A stretch of DNA of 64,000 nucleotides. It comes from Rebecca billardiae RCC1528. Its lineage: Eukaryota > Haptophyta. Below, one piece after another: positions 43,290-52,244 of this stretch (position 1 is its first letter; every line of letters starts with the position of its first letter). The DNA lies in contig OZ251247.1 in the NCBI GenBank assembly GCA_965240325.2, forward strand, positions 434,001-498,000, written 5' to 3'. The notes under the pieces were generated by a model. That model searched no databases. It worked only from the letters and a program-made list of their open reading frames with translations, and had not been told where the DNA came from. The position numbers and the translations under genes are program-made.

Positions 43290-44221
43290 ATGTATGTGAT
43301 GATGAGCGCTGATGACACTGATGCATCAGCAAATCGCGCAGTGATGATGACGATGTATATGTAAATCAACCAGGCTGTGCAGTCTTATTTTAAAGCGACT
43401 ACGACGACTATCCGAGCAGGTCGCTACGCGGCCCACGGCCACCGCGTCCGCGGCACCGACTACGTCTACTGTACTGTGGCAGGCGGCACGCGCGCGCGCG
43501 CGCACGCCACCTACGCCAACAGAGACAGAAGGGCCGGTCTGGTGGGTACGAAGTGGTCGAACGCGAGCGTGCACAGCGGCATCGCCTGCGTCTGGCGTGA
43601 TGAACTCGGAGCGGAAGGTCGAGAGTCGACAAGGCCCATGTGCCGGGACGTCACAGGGCAGAGCCGCTCGGCACTCCTCGGCAGCATCGACGACATAGCA
43701 ACCCGTATCAGCGTGCCCATGGGGCATCTTGGACCGGGGTACTCACAGACGACCCCCAGGCTGCGGCTGGCACCGATTCGCCCGCTGGGAAGCGAAGGAT
43801 GCCTCCATGCAGAGCATACCCTGCGGGCTGCCGCGAGGTGCACCATTCGTGAGTTACGCGCGCAGTGCGCGAGCACTTGCCAGTGGCAAGGGCGCGCGCA
43901 GAACGCCGGGCGCGTGCGCCCGAGCGGTGTATAACATGCGTGCCCACTCGCCCATGCCGTGCCCCGACCTTAATTGGCCCTATCCGCGCCGAGCGCGCGC
44001 CCTTGGTGCGCGCGCCGGCTCGCTTGGCAGGCGTTGATGGCTTGGCAGCGGGCTACTGCGCGCGGCGAGGAGCGCGAGAGGACAGGAAAAGAGGCGCGCG
44101 CGGTGCCCACGTGTCCTGTGGACCGCGCCGATCAGCCGCGCCGGCCTGCAGCGCCGGTAGGCGGGCGCACGCGCGCCTCTCGTGGGCGCGCCATCGTGTC
44201 CGGGCCGCTGCGAGCCCGATC
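43290..44221. other. right half of TIR element A, nothing recognised
   Basis: A 185-codon plus-strand frame (43377-43934) has no recognisable domain and no supporting context. The rest is GC-rich sequence without features up to the terminal inverted repeat. Confidence 0.4.
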
Positions 44222-44443
44222 TCGGGGGTTGACGTCCCAAGCCGCCGGGTCCAGCCGCGCCGCAACCAGCAGCAGTAGTCGTCAATGTTCTTGATCACGA
44301 CTTAGTCTGGACGAATGCATATATATGTACAACACACACACAGTATAGTTGATGACGAAAGTACACTCGCACAGCCCGCCTCATGACATGTCGGCTTCAC
44401 CGTAGCAGCGGGCAATGCCCACCCAATGTCACGTGCCTCACAG

Positions 44444-44469
44444 TGGGCGGCGGGTCCAGCCACCGCCCA
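44444..44469 (-). terminator. conserved hairpin 14 nt after gene 8 stop
   Basis: TGGGCGG...CCGCCCA, 7-bp stem with a 12-nt loop. The same hairpin and surrounding ~80 bp recur after gene 9 (46216-46241) and gene 11 (50718-50743). It may act in 3'-end formation or mRNA stability; a role is only inferred from conservation between recent paralogues. Confidence 0.35.
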
Positions 44470-44482
44470 ACGCGCCGCGCAG

Positions 44483-45994
44483 TCAGCAGCGCCCCAGCAC
44501 GCGCGGCAGCCCGTCGATCAGCATCGGCAAGCCGTCTCCGCTCCGCAGCCCTGGCGGCAGCTGCTCCTCGGGGTCGGCCGCACTCACGCCCTGGCCCAGG
44601 GCAGCGCCCACACGCCCAGCTGAGTACACGCGCCCGCCCGCCGTCACGAAGAGCGAGTGCCTGCCGCCAAACGCGCAGCCGGTTATCCGCTCTTGCACAA
44701 GGACCCGACTGTGAGCGGGACACTGCGACCCCGCCGGTGCCCCTGACCCAAGCTGGCCGTACTCGTTGCGCCCAAACGTGTGCACGCTGCCGTCCGCGCA
44801 CACCACCGCGCTGCTGCGATCGCCAGCGCACGCGCGGACCGCGCACATGCCTGCAAGGGCCTCGATGCACGCGGGCGCGAAGCGTCGGGAGCTGGCAGCG
44901 TGTCCAGCCTCGGTATGGGCACTGTCGCCAAATGCATGCACGCCACCCGCTGCGTCCACCACCAGGCTGTGCGTGTAGCCCGCGCTCACGTGCACGGCGC
45001 GCACGCCAGCGAGCGCCTCAATGCGCCTCGGCGTGTGCTGATCCTGATCGTGTCCGTGGCCGAGACGGCCCCTGTGGCCCCAGCCGCACGAGTAGACGGC
45101 GCCCTGCGCAGAGAGCAGTAGCGTGTGGCAGTCGCCCGTGGAGATGCCCCCCACGCGCACGCCGTCCAGCGCCTCGATGCGCGTCGGCTCCCTCCGCTCC
45201 TTCTTGTCGCCGTGGCCGAGCTGGCCGCCGAGGTTGTCGCCCCAGCTGTACGCGCAGCCAGCGGCGGTGAGCGCGAGGCTGTGGTAGCCGCCCGCGGCGA
45301 TCGCGACGGCGGATTCGCGCGCGAGCGGATATACCTCGACGAACGAGCGCCGCTCCTCCCTGTCCCCCAGCCCCAGCTGGCCGCTTTCGTTGTCGCCGCA
45401 GCCGTACACGGCACCGTCGTCACTCAGCGCGAGCAGGTGGTGGTCGCCACCCGCCACCGCAACCACGCACACCGCGGAGAGCGAGTCAACGCGCATCGGC
45501 ACGAGCACCGGCGGGACGTCTGTGTGGCCGATCGATATGTGCGCCCGATACTCGACCATCAGCTCCCCGTCCTCGTCCACCTCCTCCTCCTCCACCTCAC
45601 CGCACGTGTGCAGCCCGCCATCCGCGTCCAAAAACGCGCTGAAATGATAGCCGGCCGTCACCGCTGATGCGTGCGCGCGCGCGCGCGCCAGCACACCTTC
45701 GCGCGCAAAGAGCTCCTCCGTCCAGCTCCGCACGCCCGCAGGCAGCTCGGTCGGCAGCGCGCGATCGTGCCCGCGAGCACAAGCGCGCTCGCGCAGCGCG
45801 TGCTCGACCGGCGAGCGGCCGCCAGGCGCGCCGCGGAAGAGGCGCGAGGCGGCGTTGGCGGCGGCGAGGTCCAGCGGCGACAGTCCACATGAGAGGACGC
45901 GCTCGATGATCTCCGCGGGCAGGTTGCCGAGACGCGTTGCCGCCGTCGCCGAGCGCGCAGCGCGCTGGTGGTGCGTCGTCGCGGTGGAGGTCAT
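44483..45994 (-). CDS. F-box / RCC1-repeat protein 8
   Basis: 503 residues from MTSTATTHHQRAARSATAAT. The F-box LGNLPAEIIERVLSCGLSPL is followed by a long acidic variable loop (EVEEEEVDEDGELMVEY) and blades GCGDNESGQLGLGD, YSWGDNLGGQLGHGD, YSCGWGHRGRLGHGH, HAFGDSAHTEAGH, TFGRNEYGQLGSG and YSAGRVGAALGQG. The tail GLPMLIDGLPRVLGRC matches genes 7, 9 and 11. From the variable loop to the tail it is the closest relative of gene 11, whereas its N-terminal leader is of the gene 7/10 type. Confidence 0.88.
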   Translation of the reverse strand: MTSTATTHHQRAARSATAATRLGNLPAEIIERVLSCGLSPLDLAAANAASRLFRGAPGGRSPVEHALRERACARGHDRALPTELPAGVRSWTEELFAREGVLARARAHASAVTAGYHFSAFLDADGGLHTCGEVEEEEVDEDGELMVEYRAHISIGHTDVPPVLVPMRVDSLSAVCVVAVAGGDHHLLALSDDGAVYGCGDNESGQLGLGDREERRSFVEVYPLARESAVAIAAGGYHSLALTAAGCAYSWGDNLGGQLGHGDKKERREPTRIEALDGVRVGGISTGDCHTLLLSAQGAVYSCGWGHRGRLGHGHDQDQHTPRRIEALAGVRAVHVSAGYTHSLVVDAAGGVHAFGDSAHTEAGHAASSRRFAPACIEALAGMCAVRACAGDRSSAVVCADGSVHTFGRNEYGQLGSGAPAGSQCPAHSRVLVQERITGCAFGGRHSLFVTAGGRVYSAGRVGAALGQGVSAADPEEQLPPGLRSGDGLPMLIDGLPRVLGRC

Positions 45995-46254
45995 GGTGAC
46001 CAAGGGCGGGTGCGGACCGCTTTCGATCATTATTGGAGGAGCAGCAGCATCGTCAAAAATCGTCAATGTTTTGGATCACGACGACTGGCTGGATCGAATG
46101 AATGTACAGTACAGCACAGCACACAATACACTCGTCACAGGCTCGCAGCCCGCCTCATGGCACTCTCTTCACGGCATCAGCGGGCAATGCCCACCCAATG
46201 TTACGTGCCTCACGGTGGGCGGCGGGCCCAGCCACCGCCCAACGCGCCGCGCAG

Positions 46255-47740
46255 TCACCAGCGCCCCAGCACGCGCTGCAGCCCGTCGATGAGCATCGGC
46301 AAGCCGTCTCCGCTCCGCAGCCCTGGCGGCAGCTGCTCCTCGGGATCGGCCGCACTCACCCCCTGGCCGAGGGCAGCGCCCACACGCCCAGCTGAGTACA
46401 CGCGCCCGCCTGCCGTCACGAAGAGCGAGTGCCTGCCGCCAAATGCGCAGCCGGTTATCCGCTCTTGCACAAGGATCCGACTTAGAGCGGGGCACTGCGA
46501 CCCCGCCGGTGCCCCTGACCCAAGCTGGCCGTGCCCGTTGTGCCCAAACGTGTGCACGCTGCCGTCCGCGCACACCACAGCGCTCTGCGCTGCTGTCATC
46601 GCCCGCGTACGCGCGCACTGCGCGCACGCCCGCCAGTACAGCAATGCGCCTAGGCACGCGCTCGGATGATACGCCGCCGAGGCCAAGCTGTCCTTGGCGC
46701 CCATACCCGAACGAGTGCACCCCACCCGCCGTGTCCACTACCAGGCTGTGCAGCCTGCCCGCGCTCACGTGCACTGCGCACACGCACGCGAGCGCCTCTA
46801 TGCGCCTCGGCGTGTGCTGATCCTGCTGGTCGCCGTGGCCGAGCCGGCCAAACCAGACAAGGCCGCACGAGTAGACGGCGCCACGCGTCGTGACCAGCGG
46901 CGTGTGCTCACAGCCGGCCGCCACTCCACCGATGCGCACGCCGTCCAGCGCCTCGATGCGCGTCGGCTCCCACCGGTCCTTCCTGTCGCAGTGGCCGAGC
47001 TGGCCGCACATGTTGCTGCCCCAGCTGTACGCACACCCAGCTGCGGTGAGCGCGAGGCGGTGGTCGTTGCCCGCGGCGATCACGACGACGAGCTCGCGCG
47101 CGAGCGGGTAGACCTCGACGAACGAGCGCCGCGTCTCATCGTCCCCCAGCCCGAGCCGGCCAGAGCGGTTGTTGCCGCATGCGTACACGGCGCCGGCATC
47201 GCTCAGCGCGAGCAGGTGGCCAATGCCCGCGACCACGGAGCGCACGCGCACCGCGGAGAGCGAGGCCACGCGCGTCGACAAGCACACGTTTGGCGCATCT
47301 GGGTGGCCGATGGACGCGTGCGGCCGATACTCGCCCGTCCACTGGAAGCGATAATCCAGCACCGCCTCCTCGCCGCACGTGTGCAGCCCGCCCTCCGCGT
47401 CCACAAACGCGCTGAAGTTGTTGCCAGCCGCCACGGGAAATGCGTGCGTGGACGTGAGCTCGAACACGCACTCACGTGCAAGCAGCTCCGCCGTCCACGT
47501 CGACGAACTCGCGGGCAGGGTCGGCGGCAGCGCGCGCTCGTGCCCGCGCGCGCGCGCGCGCTCGCGCAGCGCGTGCTCGACCGGCGAGCGGCTACCGGGC
47601 GCGCCACGGAAGAGGCGCGCTGCGGCGTTGGCGGCGGCGAGGTGTCGAGGCGTGTCAAGTGCGTGAAGAATGCGCTCGATGACCTCGGCGGGCAGGTCAG
47701 CCAGCCGCGGCGCCGCCGTCGCCGCGTCTTGCGTCGTCAT
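46255..47740 (-). pseudogene. F-box / RCC1-repeat gene 9, frameshifted
   Basis: Starts MTTQDAATAAPRLADLPAEV. F-box and blades are normal through YSCGLVWFGRLGHGD and HSFGYGRQGQLGLG. At about 46580-46590 a net 7-bp insertion relative to gene 8 (after AGDDSSA) shifts the frame. The homologous continuation (VVCADGSVHTFGHNGHGQLG, then the YSAGRVGAALGQG blade and a GLQRVLGRW end) lies in another frame ending at 46255. Reading straight through instead gives an arginine-rich tail to 46169 with no similarity to any sibling. Either a recent pseudogene or a sequencing error; the intact distal blade argues that the lesion is young. Confidence 0.75.
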
Positions 47741-47948
47741 GATCGTTGCTTGGCGCTCGGAAGACGAAGGCGGTTGGCCAGCAGTCCGGCTGATGTGAAC
47801 AGAGCCGGACCCACTGGATTTCAGATTGAGCCAATGGACGGCCGGTGACTTTTTGAGATTGGCGTCTGCCCAGAGCGCTCCGTCGGATCGAGGATGAGTG
47901 ATCGGGCGACAGCGCAGTCTCATGCAGCACTCCGCGCATCAGTCGCGA

Positions 47949-49442
47949 TCAGCCAGAGGGAGAGGCCAGCGGGGCACCCATGCGCGGCAGCTGCTGGATG
48001 CGCGTGGGCGTCCGCAGCAACCCTGCACGGGCGGCCATGCTCACTCCTTGGCCGAGCGCGGCCGATTGCTGGCCGCACGAGTACACGCTGCCGTCAGCTG
48101 TCACAAACAGGGCGTGGGTGTCGCCGAGCGCGCACCCGACCACGTCCACGTGGGCGAGCGCGCCGACCCGCCCACTGGACGCAGACACCGCGGTCGTGGT
48201 GTGCCCCAGCAGGCCGTACCGGTTGTCCCCAAACGTGTGCACGCTGCCGTCCGCGCCCAGCACCGCGCTGCCGCCCATGCCCGCGCACGCGCGCACGGCG
48301 CGCACGCCCGCCAGCGCCGGAATGCACCTGGGCACGCACTCGAATGGTTCGCAGCCAGGGCCAAGCTGCCCAGCATAGTGCCCATACCCGAACGCGTGCA
48401 CCCCACCCGCCGCGTCCACCACCAGGCTGTGCTCACAGCCCGCGCTCACGTGCACGGCGCGCACGCCCGCGAGCGCCTCGATGCGCCTCGGCGTGTGTTG
48501 ATGCTGCTCGTCGCCGTGGCCGAGACGGCCGTAGTAGCCATCGCCAAACGAGTAGACGGTGCCGTCGACAGAGAGCAGTAGCGTGTGGTAACGCCCCACT
48601 GACATGCCGCCCACGCGCACGCCGTCCAGCGCCTCGATGCGCGTCGGCTCCCACCGCTGCTCCGTGTCGCCGTGGCCGAGCTGGCCGAGCTGGTTGTCGC
48701 CCCAGCTGTACGCACACCCAGCGGCGGTGAGGGCGAGGCTGTGGGCGGCACCCGCGCCGATGCACGCAACGAGCGTGCCCCTCATGACGTCGATCGGAGC
48801 GAACGACCGTCGCGTCCGCGTGTCGCCCAGCCCGAGCTGGCCGTTGTCGTTGTCGCCGCAGCCGTACACGGTGCCAGCATCGCTCAGCGCGAGCAGGTGG
48901 GCACAGCCTGAGGCCACGGAGCACACGCGCACTGCGCAGAGCGAGGCAATGCGCGTCGGCACGAGCACCTCGCTCATACGGACGTGGCCTAGAGCCACGT
49001 GAGGACCGTACTCGCCCGTGAACCAATGCCCATCCTCGTCCAGCTCCCCCTCCTCGCCGCACGTGTGCAGCCCGCCCTCCGCGTCCACAAACGCGCTGAA
49101 GCTATGGCCGGCCGCCACGGGAGACGCGTGCTCGCTAGCAAGCACGAGCACGCTCTCGCGTGCAAAGAGCTCCTCCGTCCAGCTGCGCACGCCCGCCGGC
49201 AGCTCGGTCGGCAGCGCGCGCGCGTGCCCGCGAGCACGAGCGCGCTCGCGCAGCGCGTGCTCGACCGGCGAGCGGCCGCCGGGCGCGCCGCGGAAGAGGC
49301 TCGAGGCGGCGTTGGCCGCGGCGAGGTCCGGGGGCGCCAGGCCAGCGGAAAGAAGCCGCCCGATCAACTCCGCGGGCAGGTCGGCGAGACGCGTCGCCGC
49401 CGTCGCCGAGCGCTGGTGGTGCGTCGTCGTGGTGGAGGTCAT
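47949..49442 (-). CDS. F-box / RCC1-repeat protein 10
   Basis: 497 residues. The leader MTSTTTTHHQRSATAATRL and the first ~110 residues are almost the same as gene 7. The variable loop is GELDEDGHWFTGEYGPH. Blades: GCGDNDNGQLGLGD, YSWGDNQLGQLGHGD, YSFGDGYYGRLGHGD, HAFGYGHYAGQLG, TFGDNRYGLLGH and YSCGQQSAALGQG. The tail TPTRIQQLPRMGAPLAS is of the gene 12 type, not the gene 7 type, so it combines one N-terminal module with another C-terminal module. The spacer upstream of its start contains TIR element B. Confidence 0.88.
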   Translation of the reverse strand: MTSTTTTHHQRSATAATRLADLPAELIGRLLSAGLAPPDLAAANAASSLFRGAPGGRSPVEHALRERARARGHARALPTELPAGVRSWTEELFARESVLVLASEHASPVAAGHSFSAFVDAEGGLHTCGEEGELDEDGHWFTGEYGPHVALGHVRMSEVLVPTRIASLCAVRVCSVASGCAHLLALSDAGTVYGCGDNDNGQLGLGDTRTRRSFAPIDVMRGTLVACIGAGAAHSLALTAAGCAYSWGDNQLGQLGHGDTEQRWEPTRIEALDGVRVGGMSVGRYHTLLLSVDGTVYSFGDGYYGRLGHGDEQHQHTPRRIEALAGVRAVHVSAGCEHSLVVDAAGGVHAFGYGHYAGQLGPGCEPFECVPRCIPALAGVRAVRACAGMGGSAVLGADGSVHTFGDNRYGLLGHTTTAVSASSGRVGALAHVDVVGCALGDTHALFVTADGSVYSCGQQSAALGQGVSMAARAGLLRTPTRIQQLPRMGAPLASPSG

Positions 49443-49527
49443 GATGAGGGCCTGGGTACCGCCGGGTTCGGCGGATGTCATCCGCCCGGGCCGGGTCCAG
49501 CCGCGCCGCAACCAGCAGCAGTAGTCG

Positions 49528-50553
49528 CAAGGGAGGTCCGGGCCGGGAGCTCCCAGCGAGCGGCCAGCGCGACGTCACTGCAAAGTTTTCCCTGAGCGCC
49601 GGGCGGCGGCAGCGGCGAGGGCGAGTGCTCCGCTGGCGGGGCGCGACAGCGCTGCGGGCGCGGATGTGCCCGCAGAGCCGGCGCGCGCGGACGGGCTGTT
49701 GCGGGAGAGCACTCGGCGCCCTCCTGCGCCGCGCGTCTTGCGCCACGCCTCTTTCGCCTCGGCTCAGGGCAGCGCGCACATGCGCGCCGCGTCAAGGCCA
49801 GCCTTGCCTGCGCCGCAGCCGACCGCGCGCGCGCCGTGCGCGGCGTGGTCGGGAAGGAACGGGCGCTGCCGCGGGGCGAGGTGGCGACACCATGCGCGCA
49901 CGCCATGCCGCCCCGCCACGCCTTGACGAGCGTGTCGTCGGTCCGTTTGCATGCCTCTTTGACTTGTCACAAATGGTGTGCACGGCCTCGCGGTCGTGAC
50001 CCTTGTCAGGACGATCATTGAGACGCAGAACAGTGCCAGACGGGCGCGCGGGCTACTCTTACATGGATATTCATCACCGTGTGGTCAAGTAGAGGTGCTG
50101 GATGCGACGCTTTCCTCGCGCTGATGCTCTTTCATCATCTTCTTCGAGCTCAGGTCCGTGGCTTGGCACGACAAGTGATCAGCACTCGTCAACAGCTGTG
50201 CAGATCTATTGCCGTGCCCTTTCGCGGCATCACGGGGCGGCATGGCGTGCGCGCATGGTGTCGCCACCTCGCCCCGCGGCAGCGCCCGTTCCTTCCCGAC
50301 CACGCCGCGCACGGCGCGCGCGCGGTCGGCTGCGGCGCAGGCAAGGCTGGCCTTGACGCGGCGCGCATGTGCGCGCTGCCCTGAGCCGAGGCGAAAGGGG
50401 CGTGGCGCAAGACGCGCGGCGCAGGAGGGCGCCGAGTGCTCTCCCGCAACAGTCCGTCCGCGCGCGCCGGCGCTGCGGGCACATCCGCGCCCGCAGCGCT
50501 GTGCCCCGTCGCGCTGGCCGCTCGCTGGGAGCTCCCGGCCCGGACCTCCCTTG
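49528..50553. mobile_element. long-TIR (foldback-like) element B with 7-bp target duplication
   Basis: 1026 bp, flanked by GTAGTCG on both sides (49521-49527 and 50554-50560). Ends CAAGGGAGGTCCGGGCC and its complement. Terminal inverted repeats extend about 320-390 bp inward (left to about 49917, right from about 50232), with the left arm carrying an extra ~70 bp near 49595-49660. The ~310-bp centre has no clear gene. The paralogous spacer near 44270-44290 shows the uninterrupted sequence CAGCAGTAGTCGTCAATG, i.e. a readable empty site. Long arms with a 7-9 bp duplication suggest a Mutator-like or foldback element; the family is inference. Confidence 0.9.
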
Positions 50554-50756
50554 GTAGTCGTCAATGTTCTTGATCACGACTTATAGTCTGGACGAATGCA
50601 TGCATGTACAACACACATACAGTTGATGACGAAAGTACACTCGCACAGCCCGCCTCATGACATGTCGTCTTCACCGTAGCAGCGGGCTATGCCCACCCAA
50701 TGTCACGTGCCTCACGGTGGGCGGCGGGTCCAGCCACCGCCCAACGCGCCGCGCAG

Positions 50757-52244
50757 TCAGCAGCGCCCCAGCACGCGCGGCAGCCCGTCGATCAGCATCG
50801 GCAAGCCGTCTCCGCTCCGCAGCCCTGGCGGCAGCTGCTCCTCGGGGCCGGCCGCACTCACCCCCTGGCCGAGGGCAGCGCCCACACGCCCAGCTGAGTA
50901 CACGCGCCCGCCTGCCGTCACGAAGAGCGAGTGCCTGCCGCCAAACGCGCAGCCGGTTATCCGCTCTTGCACACGGATCCGACTGGGAGCGGGACACTGC
51001 GACCCCGCCGGTGCCCCTGACCCAAGCTGGCCGTGCCCGTTGCGCCCAAACATGTGCACGCTGCCGTCCGCGCACACCACAGCGCTGCAGCATGAGCCAG
51101 CGCACGCGCGGACCGCGCACATGCCTGCAAGGGCCTCAATGCACGCGGGGGCGACATAGCCGCACGGCTCACCATACCCGAGCTCCCCAAAGCTGCCAGA
51201 GCCACACGAGTACGCGGCACCTTCTGCGTCCACCACCAGGCTGTGCTCACCGCCCGCGCTCACGTGCACGGCGTGCACGCCAGCGAGCGCCTCGATGTGC
51301 CTCGGCGTGGGCTGATGCTGCTCGTCGCCGTGGCCGAGACGGCCAAAGTAGCCGCAGCCGCACGAGTAGACGGCGCCATGCGCGGAGAGAAGCAGCGTGT
51401 GCTCAACGCCCGCGGCCACGCCACCCACGCGCACGCCGTCCAGCGCCTCGATGCGCGTCGGCTCCCACCGCTCCTTCTTGTCGCCGTGGCCGAGCTGGAC
51501 GCCGAGGTTGCAGCCCCAGCTGTACGCGCACCCAGCGGCGGTGAGCGCGAGGCTGTGGTAGCCGCCCGCGGCGATCGCGACGACGGATTCGCGCGCGAGC
51601 GGGTAGACCTCGACGAACGAGCGCCGCTCCTCCCTGTCCCCCAGTCCCAGCTGGCCGCTTTCGTTGTCGCCGCAGCCGTACACGGCACCGTCGTCACTCA
51701 GCGCGAGCAGGTGGGAGTCGCCTGCTGCTACCGCAACCACGCACACCGCGGAGAGCGAGGCGACGCGCATCGGCACGAGCACCGGCGGGACGTCTGTGTG
51801 GCCGATCGCTATGTGCGCCCGAGACTCGACCATCAGCTCCCCGTCCTCGTCCACCTCCTCCACCTCCTCCTCGCCGCACGTGTGCAGCCCGCCCTCCGCG
51901 TCCAAAAACGCGCTGAAATGATAGCCGGCCGTCACCGCTGATGCGTGCGCGCGCGCGCGCACCCGCACACCCTCGCGCGCAAAGAGCTCCTCCGTCCAGC
52001 TCCGCACGCCCGCCGGCAGCTCGGTGGGCAGCGCGCGATCGTGCCCGCGAGCACGAGCGCGCTCGCGCAGCGCGTGCTCGACCGGCGAGCGGACGCCGGG
52101 CGCGCCGCGGAAGAGATTCGAGACGGCGTTAAGAGCGGCAAGGTCACGCGGCCGGCCGACCGCGAGCAGGATGCGCTCGATTACCTCGGCGGGCAGGTCC
52201 GAAAGCCGAGGCGCCGCTGTCGCCGCCGCGCCTTGCGTCGTCAT
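50757..52244 (-). CDS. F-box / RCC1-repeat protein 11
   Basis: 495 residues from MTTQGAAATAAPRLSDLPAE. The F-box continues VIERILLAVGRPRDLAALNA. The acidic loop EEVEEVDEDGELMVESR is close to gene 8. Blades: GCGDNESGQLGLGD, YSWGCNLGVQLGHGD, YSCGCGYFGRLGHGD, YSCGSGSFGELGYGE, MFGRNGHGQLGSG and YSAGRVGAALGQG. The tail GLPMLIDGLPRVLGRC matches gene 8. The leader is of the gene 9/12 type, making this another leader/body combination. TGACCAACCG-like sequence lies 24 nt upstream of the start. Confidence 0.88.
   Translation of the reverse strand: MTTQGAAATAAPRLSDLPAEVIERILLAVGRPRDLAALNAVSNLFRGAPGVRSPVEHALRERARARGHDRALPTELPAGVRSWTEELFAREGVRVRARAHASAVTAGYHFSAFLDAEGGLHTCGEEEVEEVDEDGELMVESRAHIAIGHTDVPPVLVPMRVASLSAVCVVAVAAGDSHLLALSDDGAVYGCGDNESGQLGLGDREERRSFVEVYPLARESVVAIAAGGYHSLALTAAGCAYSWGCNLGVQLGHGDKKERWEPTRIEALDGVRVGGVAAGVEHTLLLSAHGAVYSCGCGYFGRLGHGDEQHQPTPRHIEALAGVHAVHVSAGGEHSLVVDAEGAAYSCGSGSFGELGYGEPCGYVAPACIEALAGMCAVRACAGSCCSAVVCADGSVHMFGRNGHGQLGSGAPAGSQCPAPSRIRVQERITGCAFGGRHSLFVTAGGRVYSAGRVGAALGQGVSAAGPEEQLPPGLRSGDGLPMLIDGLPRVLGRC

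Larger units (their letters stand above)
42132..44243. mobile_element. TIR element A, 2.1 kb
   Basis: Bounded by a perfect 22-bp inverted repeat: 42132-42153 (starting GGCTTGGGACGTCAACCC) and 44222-44243. A GCC trinucleotide abuts both ends, a possible 3-bp target duplication. The spacer between genes 10 and 11, paralogous to this one, lacks the element: there CATCCGCC is followed within a few bases by the GGGTCCAGCC found just right of the element here. Inside are an unrecognised, possibly frameshifted gene (42300-43289) and a second unassigned stretch. No transposase motif was recognised; superfamily unknown. Confidence 0.72.

Noticed and set aside
46169-46580. Alternative arginine-rich C-terminus of gene 9
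   Set aside because: All siblings have their homologous blade in the other frame, so this tail is what a frameshift would produce.
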